Part shown: piece by piece, positions 46,950 through 58,082 of the stretch
Layout: each line of letters opens with the position of its first letter
How positions within the stretch are numbered: position 1 is the stretch's first letter
Origin: Diogma glabrata
Taxonomy: Eukaryota > Arthropoda > Insecta > Diptera > Cylindrotomidae
Direction: 5' to 3'
Assembly: GCA_963693315.1 (NCBI GenBank)
Contig: OY856186.1
Span: forward strand, 306,803,061 to 306,867,060
DNA length: 64,000 nt
The notes under the pieces: model-generated
Told to the model about the DNA's origin: nothing
Seen by the model: the letters and a program-made list of their open reading frames with translations, nothing else
The model's database searches: none
Made by a program: the position numbers and the translations under genes

Positions 46950-47442
46950 AGTAGTAATACAACACTTGACGGGATTACGTCACTAACACACTACACACTT
47001 GTGTAATTTTAGATGTTGATAGATTGGAAATGTGTTTGAGTGGTGTGTGCATGGAGAGATGGAATGAGTCGTCCGATAAGTGTTATCGGATTTCAGACGG
47101 GTGCGGGGGGCCCGCGGTGCAGTGGTAGTGGAAATTTGATAAACAATAACATTTTGTATTTTATGGAGAGATTTTTATTTTTAATAAACTGAAGATATTA
47201 GTAAGATTAGTATGAAACTAGAATTTATATTTTTCATGGTGGGATTTTTGTTTTGTATTGTATGTAAAATATGAGTGAATCAAATTAAATATGAGGTGAA
47301 GGTATTAAGATTTACAAATTATTGTTGTGTTTGTGTATTTACAGTTTACTGTGGTATTCGGCTGATCGAAACAAAAACTAATCAAACTATAGAAAAATAG
47401 AGATGGAGCCAAATCTACTTGTTATTTCACTTATCTTATTGT
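46950..47442 (+). repeat. Polinton left terminal inverted repeat
   Basis: About 493 bp, matching the reverse complement of 62713-63163 followed by 61761-61806. It contains GACGTAATC..., a short inverted pair GATAAGTGTTATC, and a GC block GCGGGGGGCCCGCGG. It ends inward at CTTATTGT. Confidence 0.9.
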
Positions 47443-47526
47443 TTTGTCTGTGATAGAATACAACAAGAATATGATTTTATTTTGTTTTGTGGATGGTATA
47501 AAATATAAATAATAAAAAACTAAAAC

Positions 47527-47537
47527 TATATAAATAG
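47527..47537 (+). promoter_or_regulatory. TATA box of the IAP-like gene
   Basis: TATATAAATAG, 55 nt before the ATG at 47582 and just inside the TIR. Transcription would begin near 47558. Confidence 0.5.
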
Positions 47538-47581
47538 ATGTTAGGATGGACCTGATCCGTATTACAAAATAAATTGTGGCC

Positions 47582-48336
47582 ATGTCTAATTGCAAAGGTT
47601 TAGAATGTTTTCGCCACGAGTCATTTATCCAACGGAACAAGACAAAAGAAGACATGCCACCCATTGAATCGATTGATTTCAATAAAGAAGTGGACCGCCT
47701 TGAATCGTTCGCACAGTGGCGAAAACCTTACGTAAGAAAAGAAGAATTATCACAAAATGGATTTTTTTTTATGAATAAGGATGATACGGTGAAATGTAAT
47801 TTTTGTCAAGTGGAAATCATGAACTGGAGGCTAGGTGATAATATTTTCCGCGAGCACCTACGACGATCACCAAAATGTGTTTTATTGAACAATCAAACAA
47901 CCAAAAATCATCCAATTGTTCCAACAAACTTTGATCGTTTCACTATTTCACCGTTTTCTTCTTCATCAACTAATGACTTCGATAATTATGAAAATACAAA
48001 CCATAATCAAAACTCAACTGAAAATCAATTTACTATTAATTCTTCTTTCTTTGCAAATTTTTCAAAACGTTTGGAAACGTTTGAAGATTGGCCTACCTCG
48101 CTTAAGCAGAAACCTCTAGAATTGAGCGACGCAAGATTTTATTATTTAGGAAAGGTGATTTAGTGATATGTTTTTCCTGTGGTTGTGTTTTGAAGAATTG
48201 GGAAGAAAATGATCAACCATTTAACGAACACATATCTTGGTCGATTGAATGTCCATTTTTAAACAGTTGTAAATCACCCGAATACCTCAAACAGAAGAAA
48301 CAACAAATGGACCAAGCAAAAAATTTTCAACAATAA
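47582..48336 (+). pseudogene. IAP-like protein with two BIR domains (frameshifted in BIR2)
   Basis: First gene in from the left TIR. BIR1 starts near RLESFAQW and has the zinc pattern C-x2-C-x16-H-x6-C (CNFC ... REH ... C). A Ser/Asn-rich linker follows, then BIR2 from RLETFEDW; its C-x2-C-x16-H-x6-C pattern lies in another frame after a one-base loss at about 48143-48155, where the first frame meets a stop at 48161-48163. The second frame runs to TAA at 48334-48336. No C-terminal RING follows, unlike most baculovirus and insect IAPs. BIR proteins bind caspases or IAP antagonists; here the inferred role is to block cell death during element replication. I chose ATG 47582 because the upstream in-frame codon is GTG and a TATA box fits. 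Confidence 0.85.
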
Positions 48337-48512
48337 ATAAAACGAATAAAAAAAAAAAAATAAAAAAAAAAAAACAATTGAATAATTATTGTTTTTATTT
48401 AATAAAAAATGTTTCATAATACATTATATGATAAAAGTTTATTTTTATTATTATTAGTGAAATTATTAAAAAAGATTATTAATTTGATTATAAAAGATAA
48501 TTAGAATTAATA

Positions 48513-48959
48513 CTATGGCGAATCGATCCAAATTTGTGCATCCTCCAGAAACGAGGATCTCAATCGGAACTCGTACAAGGCCCCGTCCATTTTCTCCTCG
48601 TCTCGACCGATAAGTTTTATCAGCAACCCAGCTGGTGGCGGTTGATCTACCTGTTCTGTGGTGAATAGTTTACTGATGCGCTGCGGCATCCACAATTCAC
48701 CTTTGTCTTCAATGTTGAATAGTAATCGTTCTCCGTATTTCGTTGTAACGCGTCGCCAACCGATGATTAAATTTTCTTTATTTTTCTCCAGATCCTCTGG
48801 CGAAATAGTTTTCGTAAATATTGTTTTTCCAGCTTTGTTTAAGGAGTTCACAAATATTTGTGAACTGGCCTGAAAAAATAATTCGAAAGGAAAAAATATT
48901 TGTTTATATTTCCTTTTATCAATATTTTATTTAATTTGGATGAAAAATTTACTTACCAT
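48513..48959 (-). CDS. Small Polinton protein, possible OB-fold nucleic-acid-binding; spliced
   Basis: The main exon (48513-48869) is open to its stop and contains IIGWRRVTTKYGERLLF, MPQRISKLF and LLIKLIG, a beta-rich layout like ssDNA-binding OB folds; that is a guess from pattern, not a firm match. It has no ATG at its head. Upstream, ATG at 48957-48959 is followed at once by GTAAGT, and TTTTTTCAG ends at 48870; removing 48870-48956 (87 nt) joins the ATG in frame to the main exon, giving about 119 codons. A TATATAAA lies at 49041-49048. It is divergently transcribed from PolB. Splicing is inferred from consensus sites; the alternative is a GTG-started or truncated ORF. Confidence 0.6.
48870..48956 (-). 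other. Predicted 87-nt intron directly after the start codon
   Basis: Donor GTAAGTAAA immediately after ATG, acceptor TTATTTTTTCAG. Length is typical for insect introns. It removes the only obstacle to an ATG start for the small protein. Confidence 0.6.
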
Positions 48960-49221
48960 TTTTATCTTTTTTTTTTTTTTTATACTTGTTTATCAACAAA
49001 TGTTAACTGAATTATAATACTGTTTAGATGAAATCGCAGGTTTATATAAATTAATACCCAGTTTTCAAAATATGAAAAAACATTACATTACTTATTTATT
49101 AATATTGCTTAAACTAAGCTGTTTTACTTTAAAAGGTATTTTAAAAGGTAATTACATTAAAATTACAAGTTGTTGACTTAATGCTCCCACGTATTTTTAT
49201 AAATTAATCGTGAAAACTATG

Positions 49222-49230
49222 TATAAATAG
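49222..49230 (+). promoter_or_regulatory. TATA box of the PolB gene
   Basis: TATAAATAG, about 117 nt upstream of the ATG at 49339. No other element with this consensus lies between. Confidence 0.4.
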
Positions 49231-49338
49231 TTAAGTAAAATTTTAACTCAATATGTAGTCGATTTATTCCATTACGCTGCCAACACAGAATTTATTTCTG
49301 TGAATAAAAAAATAAACTATAATTTAAAACTAATTTAA

Positions 49339-52300
49339 ATGGACAATTCATTGAACTTAAACTTGAAACAAATTTCAATTAAAGAATTAATTGAAATTTG
49401 TAAAATAACATCAAATAAGGAAGTAAAAGAAAATTTATTGGAGTCTATCGCGCGCAAGGTTTGCAACCAGAAATTAAGCTTTGAAAACATCAACCGTTTA
49501 AAGAATGATTTAAAAGCGGTGTGCAGTCAAATTTACAATCAGCATTTTACTACATTAATGGGCTGGCTTTACCAAGAAGCCTATGATGTTACTGGAATCG
49601 ATGATAAAACCAGTCCAACAAGTAGTGGGCTTCAGTCACAATCGCCTCAAGTACGACATCAACAAGTACAAAAACAGCAAACAGAACAAGTAATACACCA
49701 AAAACAGTTTGCAATGGAGTCTTCCATAACGTTAGATTTAACGACGCAAATCTTTGCAACAGCTACACCAACCAATATCACCAAAACAACAAATACACAG
49801 TGCACATCAACAGTTAACAATGGATTCGCATAGATCTTTGGATCTACCACATCAAATTCAATATTCAACAGAGGCGTTAGATTTAACAAAGCCATTTTTG
49901 CAACAATTCCAGCAACAGCCAATACCATCAAGTCAACAAACACAAAATCGTAAGCAGCTAACAATGGCTTCATGTATACCTTTGGATCTAACGAAACCAA
50001 CTCAACATTCAACGAATCCAGAGCAACATGTATCAATGCGACAACAAACAAAAATTCAAACCGGATCTGGAGTCGACCAACAGCAATATTTAAAGGATAT
50101 ATCATCCAGGTATAAATATATTAATATAATTAGTCAAATAACAACATTAAATACTAAGTTTAAAATAAGTAGCACAGTAACAAATTTTGGATTTAAAAAT
50201 ATAACCAAAAATGGGGTAAGTCTTTTTAATTATGTTAAGGGGGCGTTTGAGGAATTAACCTCTTTTATCATCAGCCAAACTCCACCGCATTACAAAATCG
50301 GAATAAAAATCTCGTTACCCAACCTCGATACAGCCAAACCAATCGGTTTAAGTTTTATGGAGGTTTGAAAATTAAAGGGTGAAACAATTGCGGCAGTCCT
50401 TGAATCGGTATCTCAATCTAATTCGAGCTTTCTCTTAACGGATGTTCTGCAGGTGACTACCGTTTTATTGCACATTCCATCTGGAAAGGGGCGTATGAGA
50501 AACATCGTAAATATTCCATCAAAAGATTTAATCAAATCTAAATCCAAATCCCTTGTTAATATTCAATTCGACGACTCTAACTCGTATTGTCTGCCAATTG
50601 CTATTTTAGTTGGTAAATGTTTAACTGATAATGATTTGGTTAAACTAAATTTGTTCAAGAAGAATTCACGAGAACTTATGAAAGAGGTTTATGATATAAT
50701 GAAACGTGGACAAATTGAAATCGTACCACATTTTGGCTCGTCCTTACTCCAAATTCATTCCTATCAGAAAGTTCTGAATAAATATAAAATAAATGTTTAT
50801 AACAACAAAAAAAATCCGAAAGAAAAATTATTTACTTCAGGAATTCGGACGTCACTTTTGGTAATTAATTTATTTTATTTTGATGATATTCAGCATTTTG
50901 TAGCCATAAGCAACGTAAAGGGTTTCTTTGGGTCGGGTTATCAATGTAATCATTGCTTAGAACTTTACAATAATAAACATTTTCATAAATGCTCTGAAAA
51001 ATGTAGTAGTTGCACGGCATCTCCACCGTGTAATCGATCAGTAAAAAAAATTACTTGCAATGATTGTAATCGATTTTTTTATGGCGTAATATGCTACGGT
51101 AAACATCGATCATCTTCCTCTTCGTCCTCCTCTGTTTGTGAAACACTTAAAAATTGTAGACAATGTGCAAAATTTATAGATTATCGTAAACGAGAACAAC
51201 CACACGACTGTGAGGAAAAACAATGTTTTATATGTAAGCTGATTGTTGATAAATCACATCAGTGTTACGTGCAAAAATACAAACAAAAAACAACTGTCAC
51301 ATTTTCGATCACTTTCTTTGACCTGGAATATACGCAGTCAAAAAAGATTGTTGACGATATATTTTTGCATGAGCCAAATATATGCGTTGCACAAATAGTT
51401 TGTAATAAATGCTATATGTTGCCGGACGTTGATACATGTTGTTCTTTTTGTGTTCAGAGACAACATGTTTTCGAAAACGATGCGACAGAAAAATGTGTAA
51501 AAAAATTCATTGACTTTTGTGGAAACTTTTGGGAAAATTCAACTCAAGTCTTTTGTATTGCACACAATTTCAAAGCGTATGATGGGCAATTCATCATTAG
51601 TGAGCTGTCCAAAAGAGATAAACGTATTAAACCAATTTTAGGTGGAATGAAAATTTTCAAAATAATCTACGATAATCGGATAACATTCATAGATTCCTTG
51701 AATTTTCTTCCAATGCCTCTATCGAAATTTCCGGAAACTTTCGGCTTTAAGAGTTTGTCAAAAGGTTGGTATCCACATTTTTTTAATACGATTGAAAACT
51801 ATACATATGTGGGTCCGATTCCAGATCGAAAATACACATGATTGAGAACGAAGCACAACAATTTGACAATTGGTACAAAGAACAATCTCAACTAAATTTA
51901 CCTTATGTGAATCGAACGGAGTTGATAAATTATTGCTGCCTAGATGTGGAGATTCTTCGTAAAGGTTCTCTAGCTTTTATGAGTAATTTTCTGGAAATTA
52001 CAGGTGTGAACCCTTTATTGCAATCATTTACATTAGCACAAGCTGTAATGCTAGCATATCGAAAAAAATTCATTATGGATAATACATTGGGTGTAATTCC
52101 ATCGAATTTATATCACCATGCCAACAAAAACCAATCACGTATTGGTTTAAAATGGTTAATTTATGAAGCTAGACAAATATCTTCTTCAGTCACAACGACA
52201 AAACCAATTTGTCACGAAATAAAGTTAGCCACCACCAATTTGTATGTCGGTGGTTTTTGTAAAAGTAGCAATACTATTTACGAATTTCTAGGATGCTATT

Positions 52301-53919
52301 GGCACGGTTGTAAGAAATGTTTTGTGGCGCGGAAATATGAAACATATGGTTCCGATTCTTTCGATACAAAATACGATCAAACAGTTGTTCGTTTATCCTT
52401 TATTGCATCATTAGGTTATAATATTAAAAAAATTTGGAAATGTGAATTCAAAAAATTTTTGGCCGAAAATCCAGACATCTCTGCAAGCCTTGAAAATGAT
52501 CCGGAAATTCGATACGGTTGTCTTGACCCCAGAGATGCTCTATACGGTGGACGAACAGAAACCTTTCAGTTATATTACAAAGCACAGCCCGGTGAAAAAA
52601 TTCACTATTTTGATTTCACATCACTTTATCCGTACGTTAATAAATATGGTAAAAATCCGATTCATCATCTAAAAGTTTTTCGTCGTGAACAATGTGTAAA
52701 CCTTAATATCTCTAACATTGATGGCCTAATCAAATGCGCAATATTACCTCCTCAAACGCTTTTAATTCATGTTCTACCAGCTAAAATCAATGATAAGTTG
52801 TTGTTTACGTTATGTCGAACATGTGCACAACAAACAAATGTAACGAGCCCGTGTTCGCATAACGATGAAAACGATCGGTTGTTAGTTGGTACGTGGGTTA
52901 TTGATGAAGTCAAACTAGCTCAAAAGTATGACTACAAGATTATAGAAATCTTTGAAGTTTGGCAATACGATGTATCGCAATACGATCGAAATACAAAGAG
53001 TGGTGGAGTATTCACCGACTACATGAATTGTTTCCTCAAGCTGAAACAAGAGGCGAGCGATTGGCCTGCAAATGTTTCGACCCCAAGCGAAAAGGAAAAC
53101 TTCATCAAGGAATTTTTTCAACACGAAGGTATTCAGCTGGATCCGAAAGTAATTCGAAACAATCCATCGCAAAGAGGCTGCAGCAAACTGGCCTTGAATG
53201 CACTATGGGGTAAATTTGGACAACGAAATGATAGATCCATGACCTCAATAGTACATACAGCAGCAGAACTATACGATTTGATTTCTTCACCGGGGATCGA
53301 AATTACTGATGTTTTACCCGTCGAAAATGTTTTATGGATAAAGTGGAAACATTATGATAGTAAATCAGCTCCACCATTGAAACATGTTTCATTATCCATA
53401 GGACCATTTACGACAGCTAATGCTCGAATAAAATTGTACAAAGAACTAGCAAAAGTACAAGGTAAACTGTTATATTGCGATACAGATTCAATAATTTTTG
53501 TCGAAGATGATAACAATAAAGGTGTTTTAGAAACCGGGAATTTCATCGGAGACTTAACGAATGAGATCTCTTGCTACGGAAAAAATTCGTACATAACCGA
53601 ATTTGTAAGTACAGGTCCAAAAAGTTACGGTTATGTTGTTTTCAATCCGGATACAGGAAAATACCACGAGACGGCAAAATGTAAAGGAATTACACTAAAT
53701 ATTGAGTCAAAAAAACTAATGAATTTTTGTTCATTGAAAAGCATTGTGACCGATGTTGACGATGAGGGATTTCGTGTGGTCACTAATGCGAAAAAAATCA
53801 AACGACGAAAAGTGTTGCAAGTTGTTTCACAACCCGAATTCAAGAAATTTGGATTTACGTATACGAAAAGAGTATGTTTGGATGAGTTTAAGACTATCCC
53901 ATTTGGTTATCTTGATTAG
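49339..53919 (+). pseudogene. polB: Protein-primed family B DNA polymerase (Polinton pPolB), three lesions
   Basis: Part 1 (49339-49833) and part 2 (49754-50368) belong to a Gln-rich N-terminal region with repeats of the form QLTMxSxxxLDLT; a frameshift lies at about 49755-49830. A TGA at 50366-50368 interrupts, but the same frame stays open to 51841. That section has a conserved N-terminal block (YCLPIAI), a Cys/His-rich zinc region, Exo I FFDLEY, and Exo II HNFKAYDGQF. A frameshift at 51838-51841 leads to 51838-53919 with Exo III YCCLDVEIL, a GCYWHGC insert typical of Polinton polymerases, motif A DFTSLYPYV, motif B NALWGKFGQR and motif C YCDTDSIIF. All catalytic residues are present; only the frame is broken. 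It replicates the element with a protein primer. Whether 49339 is the true start is inferred from the TATA box. Confidence 0.92.
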
Positions 53920-54173
53920 TTAATTTGTTTGTTTGGTTTTGAATTATCTTGTTTATTGTTCATTTTCGTTAATGTATTTAATGAGTAAATTTAAGTAGTT
54001 TTCTTTTTATGTTAGAAATTTTGTAAATGTTGGTGCACTTTGAATTATTTAATATTTTTATTTACTTATTATGTTTTTATAAAATAATTTTAATTATTGA
54101 ATTTATATATCAGTTTGACTATATTTTGAATGAATAATAAATTGATGTAAATATCAACTTATCAATTATTTGT
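53920..54173. other. AT-rich spacer between convergent polB and integrase
   Basis: About 250 bp. Convergent 3' ends; AATAAATT-type poly(A) signals occur on both strands, e.g. AATAAA near 54135. Nothing else. Confidence 0.4.
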
Positions 54174-55200
54174 TTAAAGAAAATTATTTTTGTTTATCCA
54201 CGAGTTGTGCGTTTTTTTAAATCCCAGCCATTTCACGAAAATTTTATTTTTATTTATAACTCTCTCAACCAAATACACATTAGGATGTTTTGTTTTTTGC
54301 AACTCGTGTTCGTAAAAGCGTCCGGCAATTGGCTGATTGTAGTAATCCTTAAGTAAATAGGTTATTGGTATCTTATGTTTCACTGCATCGATTTGAAAAA
54401 TTTCAGTCGACCAGTTGGCAGTATATGATTTCTCGAAAACAGTTTTATGTTTACTTATTCGAACGTAATCACCTTTCTTAAATTTTGCTTTTCCTAACAT
54501 GGGGTTATATGCAAAAAATTTTTTCAAAAGTAAAGGTTCATTTTTTTTCGAGACATCAATCAATTTTTATGGTTCGATGTTGGCTACGATTATAATCTTT
54601 AATTATTTCTTGAATTTTATCAATCCATTTGTATGACCCCCGAAAACTAAACAGTTTCCACATACGTTGTTTTATTGTACGGTTTAACCTCTCTACTATG
54701 CTAGCTTTTAAAAAACTGAACGAAGAATAATGTTTAATATTGTGCTTTTGCATTAAATTGTTGAATCTTTTATTGTAAAATTCTTTTCCCATGTCTGTTT
54801 GAAGGTGTTTAGGAAATCTCTGATTCTTTTCCAGAATGTTTTGCATCGCTTTAGTAATTTCCTCACCTGTTTTTGTTTGAAGTGGTGTAACCCAGCAATA
54901 TTTAGAAAATGTATCGATAACTACCAAGAGAAAACAATTGTTTTTATTTAGTTTTTTATAGGTGATTAGCTCAATTAGATCGGCTTGCCATAGGTCATCT
55001 ATTCCTTTAATTATAACCTTACGTCTGCTAAAATTTTTTCTTGCTTGCTTGTGCAATTCATTTATCACCTCTTGACGCTCCATATTAGTTAATCGGTTAT
55101 CCGTTCGATTGCTTTTATTGTCATTGAATGACTCACATATACTTTGGGTGCTTTTATAAGTTTGTAAATGTCGAGAAAGTGAATTAAAGATTTTAAACAA
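54174..55200 (-). pseudogene. int: Polinton integrase (retroviral type) with chromodomain, one frameshift
   Basis: The first part (54556-55200, 214 codons) has the DDE core: D74 in DLWQADLIEL, D136 in LQTDMGKEF, E170 in ASIVERLNRT, and the typical lead-in RKNFSRRKVI. The second part (54174-54563, 129 codons), in another frame, holds an SH3-like stretch (FKKGDYVRISKHK) and a C-terminal chromodomain (VERVINKNKIFVKWLGFK). The frame changes at about 54553-54565. It joins element ends to 6-bp staggered target sites; the chromodomain may guide it to modified histones. The N-terminal zinc-binding region is poorly preserved or lies upstream of the first Met in altered form. Transcribed towards polB, divergent from the next gene. 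Confidence 0.92.
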
Positions 55201-55213
55201 CTCAAAAGGTTCG

Positions 55214-55250
55214 TATATAAGTCCTATTGTCTTGTAATTTTATTTCAGTT
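55214..55250 (+). promoter_or_regulatory. TATA box plus TCAGT initiator
   Basis: TATATAAG at 55214-55221 and TCAGTT at 55245-55250, A of the initiator about 33 nt from the TATA start. This is the arthropod TATA/Inr arrangement. It serves the plus-strand gene at 55291. Confidence 0.55.
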
Positions 55251-55290
55251 GTGTGTTAACCAGAACAAAAACTAAACGGAATAAAAAAAA

Positions 55291-55931
55291 ATGGGGAAAA
55301 TAAAAAAAATTAAGAATGTTAAAGAAAAAACAGAGAAAACAAAAAAACAGATACTAGAATTACTATTATCGTATGTGTATTTTCTAAACGATTTTGCCTC
55401 GTGTTTCATTGTTATTGGATACGATACAGAAATGTTTACCCCCAAAATGCTGATACAAAAAAATAAAGTGTTCAAATGCCTTACATGGAACGAATGGCAT
55501 TCATTTTACAATCAAATTGGATGTGTTCAACAATATTTTGATCCAACTAATAAGAACTATGACACATTGCTAACGGAGAAAAACAAAAACTTTGAGTTGT
55601 CCAATACAAAGGAGAGAAATGTTTAATATTTAACGAAAATTCATCGAAAGTGAAGTTAAATGGTTGTGAGTGGGACAGATTTCGAGAATTGGCTCCGTTT
55701 CTACATTCCATATTCAGTTGGTATATGCTCACTTACAAGGAAGTAAGCACCTACTATAATCTCTATCTGAAAAAATGCATTCTACAAAATAGTATAAAAT
55801 TAGAATATCAAAATTTTTTCACTCCACCAGTTGAAAATAATAACTACTGCAACTATTCACGATTATTCAACGAGTTGCCAATTTTATCCAAAAATAAATT
55901 AGTTTCAGATCTTTATGACAATCTTTTGTAA
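55291..55931 (+). pseudogene. Unidentified Polinton gene with duplicated EW motif, one frameshift
   Basis: Two open parts, 55291-55626 (111 codons) and 55650-55931 (93 codons, opening without ATG), are parts of one gene; the frame changes between about 55595 and 55615. A basic N-terminus (IKKIKNVKEKTEKTKK) is followed by two similar segments, each with a strand-like stretch and then L(T/N)xxEW (CLTWNEWHSF; LNGCEWDRFRELAPFL). The duplication is reminiscent of PC4/Sub1-like ssDNA-binding folds, but I cannot confirm this. It is not one of the named capsid or replication genes. It has its own TATA/Inr promoter and is the only plus-strand gene right of polB, so it may be expressed on a different schedule from the capsid genes. 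Confidence 0.6.
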
Positions 55932-56239
55932 AACAATGGAATTGAATAAATATTAAATTAATTTGACAACTATATTTTGTTTTTTTTTTTGTTTTGATTT
56001 ATTTATTTATTTATTAAAATTTCAATAATATTTATTTTGATATAATCATCACCTACACGTCCTAAAGGACAAAGCAAAAAAAAAAAAAAAAATAAAGAAA
56101 CATCTGAATGAATATTGTTTGGAGGTACTGAAAGTAAAATTTTATCATTAGTTAATTTAATAAAAAAATCTAAATAACACACTTTTACTTACAACAAGAA
56201 CTTGTTCATTCATGTTTTGAATTGCATGTTTTTACTTTT
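55932..56239. other. Spacer between convergent genes
   Basis: AT-rich with T and A homopolymer tracts near 55979-55990 and 56076-56092; AATAAA follows the plus-strand gene near 55945. No gene. Confidence 0.4.
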
Positions 56240-56785
56240 TCATGGTGCACCGCCATCGCCTTGCTTGTTTTTTTTTATGCCAAAAAAGAGTTTCAGAAAC
56301 AAAGAATTCACGATGCGATCATTCGTTTCACCCATATTTTCAGCAAATTTATTTAAAAATGTTTTCATCGATTTGCCACTGCATCGCTGTAAGATATATA
56401 GGCAACAATATTTACCACACGCTAAACTGTAACGATCTTGAATTTCTTTTGGATTGTAAACGAACGTTTTCGAGTTTTTTAGTAAAAAACTTTTGAATCT
56501 CGCATCTAACGACGGTGATCGCCCAAAAGAATCAAAAAACTCAGCTGCACGCCCGCTACCCGGGAAATGAATTGCAACCCAATGTGTGCCAGGTTTATAC
56601 GATGGATCAGTGTTGATAATATAACTAGCCGGTTTATTGGTGATTATTTTTTTGGGGATCTGATTAATTGCGTATACACCACGAAAACAACTTTTCGTAA
56701 TGCAATTTGTTAATAATATTTTACTTATCTCAGTTGTATTCATTGTGGCGGTGGTTAATTGTGTTATTGAATTTTGATGATGCAT
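56240..56785 (-). CDS. Adenain-type cysteine protease
   Basis: 181 codons, intact. The adenovirus-protease triad is readable: H68 in GTHWVAIHF, D85 in AEFFDSFG, Q116 in KEIQ, and C123 in LACGKYCCLYIL. In adenoviruses and Polintons this enzyme processes capsid and core precursors during assembly. ATG 56785 is used here, but Met15 (MNTTEI) is an equally possible start. The C-terminus ends in a short basic Gly/Lys tail. Downstream of the major capsid gene and on the same strand. Being open, it is one of the best-kept genes of this copy. Confidence 0.92.
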   Translation of the reverse strand: MHHQNSITQLTTATMNTTEISKILLTNCITKSCFRGVYAINQIPKKIITNKPASYIINTDPSYKPGTHWVAIHFPGSGRAAEFFDSFGRSPSLDARFKSFLLKNSKTFVYNPKEIQDRYSLACGKYCCLYILQRCSGKSMKTFLNKFAENMGETNDRIVNSLFLKLFFGIKKNKQGDGGAP

Positions 56786-56812
56786 ATTAATTTATAATGA
56801 TTTAGTTTTGTT

Positions 56813-58067
56813 TTATTGATCTAAAATAACATTTCTGTTTTTATCAATCTCTAAAGTGGTATCATATTCCATATATATTAAACAGGTTGTAGTTGCTGGA
56901 ATTGCTGCTTCAAAACGAGCCTCAAAACGTATATTTCCCTGATTTAGTAAAGACGAGCAGGTTTCACTTGCTGATAAATCTGGTGAAAGATCATACGCAA
57001 TCATAAAATAACCATGTGCGTACATATCCTTTGTGATAAGGTTTCCTTGTGAGGAGTGTAGTATACCTAATGTAGAAAATATGCTCGAATATGCTCGTGC
57101 AAATGAATCACCGACAAAAAAAGAGGTTGTTATTGATGCACTAGGTGTTGGTATGCCATTAATGTATTAAGTACACGAATTTTATTGTGTTTAAAGTTGT
57201 AAGGATTCTTTTTTTTGTACCAATATATGCATCATTATCGACCATGAAAAATATTAAATTAGTTGGTAGTTGTCCTAACACAATATTATCCAAATTCAAA
57301 GAGTTGCCATTTGCAGGTATCGTATAAGATTTCACCTCACATCTCTTGTAATGATATTTGGCATTAGTACGTTCAAGCATCTTATGATGTGCAATCAAAA
57401 CGTTTGAATTGATTGTGCATTGCTTTACGTAAATCGTTGCTTCAATTATTTTTACCACTGTGTCATCGTTTACTGCATCGGTTATAACATAAAATTCAGG
57501 CTTGTTGAGTGTAAATGTTAATCTCAGATCGACATTGTTCAAAAGCAACAATGGTTGATTTAACATATCCGCGTGAACTTTTCCATACAGTTCTATTACG
57601 CTACTATTTTTTAATAAGTTTTGTCTTTTTAAGAATCCTTCCTGCAATGGTGTAAAAGTATCCATTTTTTTGGAATCCGAATAAAAACCCGATAGTTCCA
57701 AATGTGTCCTGCTTGCATCCTCACCAAAATTCAACAAAGTTTCAATGTACGATCTGTAACTATAATTACCATCCGATGTGTTAATGTTTTTTCCATTCAA
57801 TGAAACGTTTACTTGACGAAATAATGAATGTAGCATATTATTTACTACTGTCGGTTGAACTGTAAGCTGTAGTTTCACACATAAGTTAATTGAGGCCAAA
57901 TCTATATACATATCACCATGTCCATGACAAACGAATTCGATGATAGCTTGGTTTTCTAAACTGGTTAATGGCTTATAAGCGACTTCTTCGGTTTTTAAAA
58001 TGTTTGTTTGGATATTACGTGGTGCGAATAGGTCCAATTCGGATTTCATGCATTCACGGTAAGACAT
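56813..58067 (-). pseudogene. Double-jelly-roll major capsid protein, two frameshifts
   Basis: The main part (57159-58067, 302 codons) begins ATG..SYRECMKSELDLFA and covers the first jelly roll and much of the second (IEFVCHGHGDMYIDL, VNVSLNGKNI). The C-terminal strands are in another frame at 56813 to about 57160, including FEARFEAAIPATTTCLIYME and IDKNRNVILD, which is diagnostic for Polinton MCP. Two frame changes are needed: one at the A-rich tract near 57209-57222, one near 57160-57180. The protein forms the hexameric capsomers. Neighbouring genes on the strand are the pVI-like protein upstream and the protease downstream. Read from sequence pattern; the family is well established. Confidence 0.9.
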
Positions 58068-58082
58068 TTTTTTATTTTTAAA

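Noticed and set aside
48513..48851. GTG as start of the small Polinton protein
   Set aside because: Eukaryotic initiation at GTG is unlikely, and a spliced ATG in frame is available at 48957-48959.
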